Assembly (NCBI GenBank): GCA_902584365.1 | Contig: CACHZG010000002.1 | Coordinates: 1 to 64,000 of the forward strand | Length of the DNA stretch: 64,000 nucleotides | Source of the DNA: an uncultured Pelagibacteraceae bacterium | GTDB lineage: Bacteria; Pseudomonadota; Alphaproteobacteria; Pelagibacterales; Pelagibacteraceae | Reading direction: 5' to 3' | Shown: one piece after another, positions 57,300-64,000 of the stretch | Numbering within the stretch: position 1 is the first letter of the stretch | How the letters are laid out: every line of letters begins with the position of its first letter | The notes under the pieces: model-generated | Databases searched by the model: none | Told to the model about the DNA's origin: nothing | The model's input: the letters and a program-made list of their open reading frames with translations, nothing else | Translations under genes and position numbers: made by a program

Positions 57300-59881
57300 T
57301 TCCTTTTGCCTTTCTTTTTTGTTTTATCGTACTCTTTTCTTTTTTCTATTAATATTAATGCTTCATCCATGTTTAATTCATTAGGATCTTTATCTTCTGG
57401 GATAGTTGCATTAAGTGATTTGTATTTGATGTAAGGTCCATATTGTCCTTTCATGACTTTAACAGGTTTTTTATCTTCTGGATGTTCACCTAAGTTTTTA
57501 ATTTCAGAAGAAGAAATTCTACCTGGTTTAGCTTCGGAGATAAGAGTAATAGCGCGATTAAGACCTATGGTGAATAGATCTTCTACTGTTTCTAGTCTAG
57601 CTGATTTATTAGAACATTTTAAATATGGACCAAATCTGCCAATATTAACGGTAATATTTTCTTTTAGTTCAGGATGCTCTCCTAAAATTTTGGGCAATGA
57701 ACACAAATATTTTGCTTTTTCTAAATCTACATCTTCGATATTTAATCCTTTTGGAATAGAAACATTTTTTAAATTTTCATTTTCTTTTTTCTTTTTTGAT
57801 TTTTTCTTAGGTTTTTCTTTTTTTTCATTTATTTCAATTTCAAATTGCAAATAGGGTCCAAATCTACCATTTTTTAAATAAATATCTTTACCGTCCGAAT
57901 TTTGACCTATTAATTTTGGTTCTGACAGGTTTATCATTTGTGAAGCTTTAGTTTTTGACAAAGGCCGTGTAAACTTACATTCAGGATAATTAGAGCAACC
58001 AATAAATGCACCTCCTCTAAAACTATTTTTTAAACTTAATTTTCCTTCACCAGAAACACATGTTTTGTTATATAATTTGCAACTTCTATCAATGTTACCA
58101 TCATTATTTCTTTCAAATATTAAAGCTCCTAAACTTTCATTTAACATGTCTAAAACTTCGCGTGTTCTTATTTCTTTGACAGAACCCACATTAGAGTAAA
58201 AATCTTTCCAAAAATTTTCTAAAACTTTGATATAATCTGCTTTCCCACTAGTAATATCATCTAATTGATTTTCTAAATCAGCTGTAAAATTATAATCAAC
58301 ATATTTTGCAAAAAGTTTTTCTAAAAATGCAGATAATAATTTCCCTCTATCTGTTGGATGAAACCTTTTATTCATTAGTTCAACATAATTTCTTGTAGAT
58401 AATACAGAAATTATGCTGGCATATGTTGACGGCCTACCTATACCAAGCTCTTCTAACTTCTTAACTAAGCTTGCCTCAGAATACCTCGGAGGTGGATTTG
58501 TAAAGTGTTGTTCATCAATTATTTCTTTTATATTTACACTGTCACCAATTTTAACAACCGGTAAAATATTTTTTGCATCATCGTCATTTTCAGGTGCTGA
58601 ATAAATTTTTAGAAAACCATCAAATTTCAATACTGATCCACTAGCATTAAATATAATCGAGTCATCTTCAGAGGAAATCTGTATTGAGTTTCTGTCAAAT
58701 TCGGCTGGATTCATTTGCGATGAAAGGGCACGAGACCAAATCAAATCATATAACTTTAATTGATCAGTACTTAAATATTTTTTTAAATCACTTGGTTTTT
58801 TTTTTATATCGGTTGGTCGGATAGCTTCGTGAGCTTCTTGAGCGTTTTTAGCTTTTTTTCCAGCGTAATTATTTGGTGCTGTAGGTAAATATTTTGTACC
58901 ATGATTATTTTCGATAAAATTTCTAAAATCAGTTACAGCTTCTTTTGATATGTTTGTTCCATCAGTCCGCATATAGGTAATCAAACCAACTGTGTCTCCT
59001 TCCATATCGATACCCTGGTAAAGTCTCTGAGCAATTTGCATAGTTCTTGAAGCACCAAACCCATATTTACCTGAGGCTGTTTGTTGCAGAGTAGAGGTAG
59101 TAAAAGGTGCCAGAGGATTACGTTTAAAAACTTTACTTGTTACATCTTTAATCGTGTATTTCTTATTTTTAATTTCTTCACTGGCTTTATTTATTGAGTC
59201 TTTATTCCTAAAAGTAAACCTTTCTACCTTATTATTTTTAAAAATGTTAATTTTAGAGTTTATTAAACTTAATTGTGAGTCTTGAAAGTTAATATTTAAA
59301 CTCCAGTATTCTTCTGGCTTAAAAGACTCTATTTCATGCTCTCTTTCTGTAATTAATTTTAAAGCAACTGACTGAACACGACCAGCTGATTTAGAGCCAG
59401 GAAGCTTTGTCCATAAAATTGGTGAAATATTAAAGCCAACCAAATAATCAAGTGCTCTTCTAGCAAGATAGGCATTAACTAAAGTATTTTCAATTTCTCT
59501 TGGATTGTTAATACCTTTAAGTACTGCATTTTTAGTAATTTCATTAAATACAACTCTTTCTAATTTTTTTCCCTTAAGTAACTTTTTATCTTCTAATACT
59601 TTTTTTACATGCCAAGCTATTGCCTCTCCCTCTCTATCAGGATCTGTTGCTAATATTATTTTATCACTTTCTTTAGCTGCATCTGTAATTTCTTTTAAGT
59701 ATTTTTTTGAAAATGCATCTAATTCCCATTGCATTTCAAAATTTTTTTCAGGATCCACAGATCCGTTTTTAGAAGGTAAGTCTCGTATATGACCATAACT
59801 TGCCAAAACTATATAATCTTTACCTAAGTATTTATTTATCGTTTTAGCTTTTGCAGGACTTTCAACGACTACAAGATTCAT
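57296..59881 (-). CDS. topA: DNA topoisomerase I
   Basis: 861 aa type IA topoisomerase that relaxes negative supercoils. TOPRIM domain with VVESPAKAKTI and acidic DPD at 80-82, catalytic Tyr303 in GLITYMRTDG, RVQSVALKLI. A C-terminal zinc ribbon is visible (CKLYNKTC...GCSNYPECKFTRP), then three GRFGPYL-type repeats (the last GQYGPYIKYK) and a Lys-rich tail. In many alphaproteobacteria dprA lies between plsY and topA and rnr follows; neither is here. There is a 73-bp gap to plsY. Confidence 0.97.
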   Translation of the reverse strand: MNLVVVESPAKAKTINKYLGKDYIVLASYGHIRDLPSKNGSVDPEKNFEMQWELDAFSKKYLKEITDAAKESDKIILATDPDREGEAIAWHVKKVLEDKKLLKGKKLERVVFNEITKNAVLKGINNPREIENTLVNAYLARRALDYLVGFNISPILWTKLPGSKSAGRVQSVALKLITEREHEIESFKPEEYWSLNINFQDSQLSLINSKINIFKNNKVERFTFRNKDSINKASEEIKNKKYTIKDVTSKVFKRNPLAPFTTSTLQQTASGKYGFGASRTMQIAQRLYQGIDMEGDTVGLITYMRTDGTNISKEAVTDFRNFIENNHGTKYLPTAPNNYAGKKAKNAQEAHEAIRPTDIKKKPSDLKKYLSTDQLKLYDLIWSRALSSQMNPAEFDRNSIQISSEDDSIIFNASGSVLKFDGFLKIYSAPENDDDAKNILPVVKIGDSVNIKEIIDEQHFTNPPPRYSEASLVKKLEELGIGRPSTYASIISVLSTRNYVELMNKRFHPTDRGKLLSAFLEKLFAKYVDYNFTADLENQLDDITSGKADYIKVLENFWKDFYSNVGSVKEIRTREVLDMLNESLGALIFERNNDGNIDRSCKLYNKTCVSGEGKLSLKNSFRGGAFIGCSNYPECKFTRPLSKTKASQMINLSEPKLIGQNSDGKDIYLKNGRFGPYLQFEIEINEKKEKPKKKSKKKKENENLKNVSIPKGLNIEDVDLEKAKYLCSLPKILGEHPELKENITVNIGRFGPYLKCSNKSARLETVEDLFTIGLNRAITLISEAKPGRISSSEIKNLGEHPEDKKPVKVMKGQYGPYIKYKSLNATIPEDKDPNELNMDEALILIEKRKEYDKTKKKGKRK

Positions 59882-59954
59882 GATTTATATCTTTATTTGA
59901 ATAAACTAAGATTTGTCAAATAGATTTAATTGGATTTATTAAAAAACCTTGAAT

Positions 59955-60533
59955 TTAAAGATTAATTTTACTTTCAGTGCCTGATTTCAATCGTCCAATA
60001 TTAGCTCTATGACTGTAGATAATAAGCACTAAAAATAAAAATAACATAATTGAATCATTGAGTCCTTCAAAATAAACATTTATCGATAGAACTATCAATG
60101 AAGAAACTAAAGATCCTAGTGAGACAAATTTGGTTATAAATATTATAGTCAACCAACTTAAAATGAATATCACTGCATAAAAAAAGTTCAAACCAAATAA
60201 AATTCCTAAATAAGTAGCAACACCCTTGCCGCCTTTAAATTTTAACCATATTGGAAATAAATGACCAAGAAATACTAATATAGCTGATAAAAAGAAATAA
60301 TCTGAAAAAAATCTGATCGTAATCATTACTGCTAAATAGCTTTTTAGTCCATCCATTATTAAAGTTAAAAAACCTAAGACTTTGCCACCTGATCTTAAGA
60401 CATTTGTCGCTCCAATATTCCCTGAGCCAGACTGTCTAATATCTTTTTTAAGAAATATTTTAGAAAGAATTAATCCAAAAGGAATAGACCCTAATAAATA
60501 AGAGTAAATGCTGATAAAAAAAATCTCTTGCAT
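59955..60533 (-). CDS. plsY: Acyl-phosphate:glycerol-3-phosphate acyltransferase PlsY
   Basis: 192 aa inner-membrane enzyme for the first acylation in phospholipid synthesis. About five hydrophobic helices. Family motifs: SIPFGLILSK, GSGNIGATNVLRSGGK (phosphate-binding loop), KFKGGKGVATYLG and the final HRANIGRLKSGTESK. It starts directly after the pyrC stop. Confidence 0.94.
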   Translation of the reverse strand: MQEIFFISIYSYLLGSIPFGLILSKIFLKKDIRQSGSGNIGATNVLRSGGKVLGFLTLIMDGLKSYLAVMITIRFFSDYFFLSAILVFLGHLFPIWLKFKGGKGVATYLGILFGLNFFYAVIFILSWLTIIFITKFVSLGSLVSSLIVLSINVYFEGLNDSIMLFLFLVLIIYSHRANIGRLKSGTESKINL

Positions 60534-61820
60534 TTAACTATATACTAACTGACCTTTTAAAAATGTCATCAATACTTTCCCTTGAAGAGATTTATTTTCA
60601 ATAGCTGCATTTTTTGATTTTGATTTAAGTTTATTAGCATCTACTTTCCATGGTTTATCGGGATCAAAAATACATATATCCGCATCGGAACCAACTTTTA
60701 ATGTTCCTTTATCTATTTTGAGTATTTTAGCTGGATTAATTGTTATCAGCTCTATCAATTTTAAAAGATCAACTGACTTGTTATGATAAAGTTCAAGAAC
60801 TAAAGGTAATAGTGTTTCTACTCCAATTGAGCCTGTGGCTGCTTGAGTAAAAGGAAGTCGTTTACTTTCTTCATCCTCAGGTTTATGAGCAGATACAATA
60901 ACATCGATAAGATCAGAGTTGATTGCGGATATTAAAGATTTTCTATCATTTTCAGATCTAAGAGGAGGTGCAAATTTTAAGAAAGTTTTAAAGTCACCAA
61001 TATCATTATCATTCAAGGATAAATGATTAATGGATACTCCAGTAGTAAATTTTTTTCCATTTTTTTTATTTTTTTTTATAACTTCAACAGATTTCTGAGA
61101 TGAAATTTGATTTATGTGATATCTGCAGGGAAATTCTTCAAGTAAAGTCAAATCTCTTTCAATAATTATTTTTTCTGCAATTGATGGAATACTTTGTAAT
61201 CCTAATCTAGTAGCTATTTCTCCTTCATTAATACATCCATCCTTTGATAATTCATAATCTTCAACATGTTGCATTATAAGGACGCCCATATCAGATGCGT
61301 AATCCATAATTCGGGACATAATTTCTGTATTTTGTATTGCTTGATATGGATCTGTAAAAGCAATAATTCCTCTAGAATTTAGTAATCCGAATTCAACCAT
61401 CTCTTTCCCAGCCATTTCTCTTGTTAAACAAGCTGCTGGAAAAATGTTTAGGTTTGATTTATCCCTTCCTCTTCTAATAATAAAGTCTACCATAGATACG
61501 TTGTCAATTAATGGCTTTGTATTAGGCATGGTAACAACAGAAGTTACTCCTCCGGCCAAAGCCGCTTGAGTTAACGTTCTAAAATTCTCTTTGTATTCAA
61601 ATCCAGGCTCCCCAACAAAAACATTCATGTCAATTATTCCAGGTATCGCAATTCTTTTATCACAATCAATTTCCTCAGTTCTGGTTGATGATTTCGAAAT
61701 CTTAACATTTTTTCCTAGATCTTTTATTTTACCATTATCATCGATAAGAATACTGCCTATCTCATTAATCTTTTGTGATGGATCAATTATTCTACAATTT
61801 TTTAATATTTTCTCTTTCAT
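60534..61820 (-). CDS. pyrC: Dihydroorotase-like protein (PyrC/PyrX), probably lacking metal-site residues
   Basis: 428 aa amidohydrolase of the class I dihydroorotase family, encoded with a 4-bp overlap after pyrB. The fold is clear ([58 protein letters not shown]). However, the HxH motif that binds zinc after the first strand is NVF at 66-68, and the catalytic Asp of the usual TDHAPH segment is Ala in VSAHKPED. Similar PyrC-like proteins beside pyrB occur in other alphaproteobacteria, and in Pseudomonas an inactive one supports ATCase assembly. A non-catalytic role is likely, with an active enzyme elsewhere. Confidence 0.82.
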   Translation of the reverse strand: MKEKILKNCRIIDPSQKINEIGSILIDDNGKIKDLGKNVKISKSSTRTEEIDCDKRIAIPGIIDMNVFVGEPGFEYKENFRTLTQAALAGGVTSVVTMPNTKPLIDNVSMVDFIIRRGRDKSNLNIFPAACLTREMAGKEMVEFGLLNSRGIIAFTDPYQAIQNTEIMSRIMDYASDMGVLIMQHVEDYELSKDGCINEGEIATRLGLQSIPSIAEKIIIERDLTLLEEFPCRYHINQISSQKSVEVIKKNKKNGKKFTTGVSINHLSLNDNDIGDFKTFLKFAPPLRSENDRKSLISAINSDLIDVIVSAHKPEDEESKRLPFTQAATGSIGVETLLPLVLELYHNKSVDLLKLIELITINPAKILKIDKGTLKVGSDADICIFDPDKPWKVDANKLKSKSKNAAIENKSLQGKVLMTFLKGQLVYS

Positions 61821-62770
61821 TTACAATATAATTTAAGGCAGGCCATTCTAACTGCCACTCCAAGTTCAACTTGTTCTTTAACTAAACTAACATTAATATC
61901 ATCAGCTAATTTAGTATCTATTTCCACACCTCTATTCATAGGACCAGGGTGCATTACTAATGCATCATTGCTTGCAAATTTTAATTTTTCAGGAGTAAGT
62001 CCAAAATATTCGTAGTACTCTCTTTTGGACGGCAAAAAGGATCCCTTCATTCTTTCATTTTGTAATCTTAGCATCATAACAATATCACATGACTCCAATC
62101 CTTTCTTCATACTCGTAAACGCTTTAACTCCAAGTTGTTCAATCGAGTCTGGCATTAAAGTTTTCGGGGCAATAACATTTACTTCTGCCCCTAACATATT
62201 CATCAAGTAAATATTTGATCTTGCTACTCTAGAATGTTTTATGTCACCACAGATTGCAATTTTAAGTCCTTCAATTTTTCCTTTTCTATTTATAATTGTT
62301 AGAGCGTCAAGTAATGCTTGAGTAGGGTGCTCTCTTCTTCCGTCTCCTGCGTTTATCACAGCACAATTAACTTTTTGTGAAAGAAGATTTGGTGCACCAG
62401 AGTCTTGGTGTCTAACAACAATTAAATCTGGATGCATAGCATTAAGTGTCATTGCAGTATCAATAAGCGTTTCACCCTTTTTTAAAGCAGAGTTACTCAT
62501 ATTCATTGTCATAACATCTGCACCTAATCTTTTGCCAGCTAAGTCAAAAGAACTCTGTGTTCTGGTTGATGGTTCAAAAAATAAATTGATTTGAGTTTTT
62601 CCTCTTAAAGTATCTAATTTCTTGGTATTGCTCCTATTTAATTTAATAAAAGCTTTTGCCTCATTAAGAATTTTTTGAGCTTCTAAAATTGATAAATTTT
62701 GGATACCTAAAAGATGTTTGGGTGAGTTTTTAATAGCTAAAGTCTTTTTTATTACTGCCATTAAAATCAA
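61817..62770 (-). CDS. pyrB: Aspartate carbamoyltransferase catalytic subunit
   Basis: 317 aa. Condenses carbamoyl phosphate and aspartate in pyrimidine synthesis. Carbamoyl-phosphate loop [20 protein letters not shown], the [20 protein letters not shown] and [12 protein letters not shown] motifs are intact. ATG at 62770 and an internal ATG at 62761 are both possible starts. Overlaps pyrC by 4 bp, and no pyrI regulatory gene is present. Confidence 0.96.
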   Translation of the reverse strand: MILMAVIKKTLAIKNSPKHLLGIQNLSILEAQKILNEAKAFIKLNRSNTKKLDTLRGKTQINLFFEPSTRTQSSFDLAGKRLGADVMTMNMSNSALKKGETLIDTAMTLNAMHPDLIVVRHQDSGAPNLLSQKVNCAVINAGDGRREHPTQALLDALTIINRKGKIEGLKIAICGDIKHSRVARSNIYLMNMLGAEVNVIAPKTLMPDSIEQLGVKAFTSMKKGLESCDIVMMLRLQNERMKGSFLPSKREYYEYFGLTPEKLKFASNDALVMHPGPMNRGVEIDTKLADDINVSLVKEQVELGVAVRMACLKLYCK

Positions 62771-62796
62771 CTCTATAGGCCTTTTGTAAGATCATA

Positions 62797-63261
62797 TCAA
62801 GTATTATTTTTAGATAGATAATCCAAAGCACCTTGCAGAATGAATTGTGCTGCATTTTCGTCTAATTTTTGAACCTTTTTACTTACATTTATATCTAAAT
62901 TACTAGATAAATTAAAAGCACCCTCACTTGAGAGTCTTTCATCCCACATAGTGATATTTTTTGTAACATCTTTTGATAATTTTAAAGCTAAATCTTTTGC
63001 CGATTGAGATGAGGGACTTGCGGATCCGTCCATATTTACCGGGTTACCAACTATGATACCCTTAATATTATTTTCCTGGACTATTTTCTTTATTTCAGCC
63101 AAAAAATTAGAATAATCTTTTTTAATTACCGTTTTGTATGGTGTGGCAACTATTTTATTTTCGTCCGAAATAGCTATTCCTACACGCTTTTTTCCAGGGT
63201 CAATGCCTATTAGCCTTGATTTTTTGTCTAGTTTTTTCTTAAATTCCTCTATATCCAACAT
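62797..63261 (-). CDS. ruvX: Holliday-junction resolvase-like protein RuvX/YqgF
   Basis: 154 aa RNase H-fold protein. In E. coli it processes pre-16S rRNA 5' ends, though the family was first named as a putative resolvase. RLIGIDPGKKRVGIAIS holds the first catalytic Asp, IKGIIVGNPVNMDG the second strand, WDERLSS with the Glu and the final LDENAAQFILQGALDYL. First gene of the leftward ruvX-pyrB-pyrC-plsY unit, 26 bp before pyrB. Confidence 0.92.
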   Translation of the reverse strand: MLDIEEFKKKLDKKSRLIGIDPGKKRVGIAISDENKIVATPYKTVIKKDYSNFLAEIKKIVQENNIKGIIVGNPVNMDGSASPSSQSAKDLALKLSKDVTKNITMWDERLSSEGAFNLSSNLDINVSKKVQKLDENAAQFILQGALDYLSKNNT

Positions 63262-63315
63262 CTATTTTTTATATTTTATGATATTAATTTCCTATATAAA
63301 TAACATAAATCACAG

Positions 63316-63603
63316 ATGTCCATAGATAAAGATAAAATTAAACACATTAGTAAGTTAGCTAGAATATCTTTAGACTCGAAAAAATCTGACTCTTTAGCCA
63401 AAGATTTAACTTCAATATTTAAATTTATAGAGCAATTAAATGAATTAAATACAGACAAGGTAGAGCCATTATCCTCAATTCTAAACTCACCGCTCAGATC
63501 AAGAGAAGATAAAATAGATGATGGTAAAATAAGAGATAAAATACTTGAGAATTCGCCAAAAAAAAATGAGGAATTTTTTGTTGTTCCAAAGGTAATTGAA
63601 TAA
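63316..63603 (+). CDS. gatC: Aspartyl/glutamyl-tRNA amidotransferase subunit C
   Basis: 95 aa small subunit of GatCAB, which amidates Glu-tRNA-Gln or Asp-tRNA-Asn. [34 protein letters not shown] and the DKVEPLSS...[11 protein letters not shown] middle are typical. The stop overlaps the gatA start by 1 bp. Confidence 0.95.
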   Translation: MSIDKDKIKHISKLARISLDSKKSDSLAKDLTSIFKFIEQLNELNTDKVEPLSSILNSPLRSREDKIDDGKIRDKILENSPKKNEEFFVVPKVIE

Positions 63604-64000
63604 TGTCAGAAGTAATCAATAAAAATTTATCTGAAATAATAGATTTAATAAAAAAAAAAGAAATTAAATCCGAGGAGCTTACTAAACTTTATATAGATAG
63701 AGCAAATAAGAGCAAAAAACTTAATTCTTATATAACAACCTGTTTTGAATATACCACTCAAAAAGCAAAAGAGTTTGACAAAAAACCGAATTTTAACTCT
63801 TTACTCCCAGGAGTTCCATTAGCTGTAAAAGATCTTTTTTGTACTAATGGATTTAAAACTACCGCAGGAAGTAAAATGCTTGAGAATTTTGTGCCTAAAT
63901 ATGAGTCTACCGTAACAGAAAATTTATGGAAAGAGGGGGCAATCTTACTTGGTAAACTAAATTGTGATGAATATGCTATGGGATCATCAAATGAAACAAG
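63603..64000 (+). CDS. gatA: Aspartyl/glutamyl-tRNA amidotransferase subunit A, 3'-truncated by window edge
   Basis: The amidase subunit of GatCAB that releases ammonia from glutamine. The visible 132 residues start with [19 protein letters not shown]. They contain [21 protein letters not shown] with the catalytic Lys of the Ser-cisSer-Lys amidase triad, and run to [16 protein letters not shown], immediately before the Gly/Ser-rich signature. It overlaps gatC by 1 bp and continues beyond the window. Confidence 0.95.
   Translation, partial: MSEVINKNLSEIIDLIKKKEIKSEELTKLYIDRANKSKKLNSYITTCFEYTTQKAKEFDKKPNFNSLLPGVPLAVKDLFCTNGFKTTAGSKMLENFVPKYESTVTENLWKEGAILLGKLNCDEYAMGSSNET

Noticed and set aside
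57453..57854. Open frame opposite topA
   Set aside because: Reverse reading of the conserved Gly-rich TopA repeats; no independent support.
1..64000. rRNA genes, insertion sequences or replication origin
   Set aside because: No rRNA-like stretch, transposase gene or DnaA-box cluster was seen in the window.

Overview
The window is a gene-dense, roughly 30% G+C segment of an alphaproteobacterial chromosome, almost certainly from the SAR11 clade (Candidatus Pelagibacter-like). The evidence is the strong A+T bias, very short or negative intergenic distances, Lys/Asn/Ile-rich proteins, and an alphaproteobacterial gene order in which the translation, RNA polymerase and ribosomal protein clusters form one long block. 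The assignment rests on sequence style and gene order, not on a database search.

Layout. 1-3938 (+): 3' part of cysS, then cimA, trmJ and rpsD. 3941-11146 (-): an operon read right to left, sfsA-map-purB-purC-purS-purQ-purL-bolA-grxD, holding a large part of de novo purine synthesis. 11155-13887: a stand-alone CinA/MoaB-domain protein, a family 9 glycosyltransferase and a membrane-anchored SGNH hydrolase. 13952-20527: an accessory region built on a tRNA-Leu(UAA) gene. 20533-22175: nadK, tRNA-Thr and rlmB. 22313-34886: tRNA-Tyr, tRNA-Gly, tuf, tRNA-Trp, secE, nusG, rplKAJL, rpoB, rpoC. 35040-50891: rpsL-rpsG-fusA, then the S10, spc and alpha operons without a break, through secY, adk, rpoA and rplQ. 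50901-56816: an RluC-type pseudouridine synthase, lipB, mgtE, panC, galU and ugd. 56835-63261 (-): ruvX-pyrB-pyrC-plsY-topA and a RidA-family gene. 63316-64000 (+): gatC and the start of gatA.

The most interesting region is 13952-20527. The 5' half of tRNA-Leu(UAA) occurs three times in direct orientation (13952, 15188, 20442); only the last copy is complete. The copies delimit two tandem modules of 1.2 and 5.3 kb. Module 1 carries two small unrecognised genes (a predicted two-helix membrane protein and a predicted secreted protein). Module 2 carries an intact type III restriction-modification pair (mod, res). Both modules share the same end architecture at nearly identical spacing: three period-10 repeats 63, 73 and 83 bp after the tRNA start, a period-11 ACTAGGA-type pair exactly 164 bp after it, and a second such pair 102-103 bp before the next tRNA copy. 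The repeat sequences differ between modules but match within each module. This looks like the attachment-site arms of a site-specific recombinase, yet neither module encodes an integrase. I interpret the locus as an array of small, possibly trans-mobilised, tRNA-borne cassettes.

The rest is core housekeeping sequence. Noteworthy details are a two-tier hairpin in the rpsL leader, a set of similar promoters with 16-bp spacers, absence of rpmD from the spc operon, a PyrC lacking its metal-binding HxH motif, and many convergent gene pairs that overlap or almost touch.
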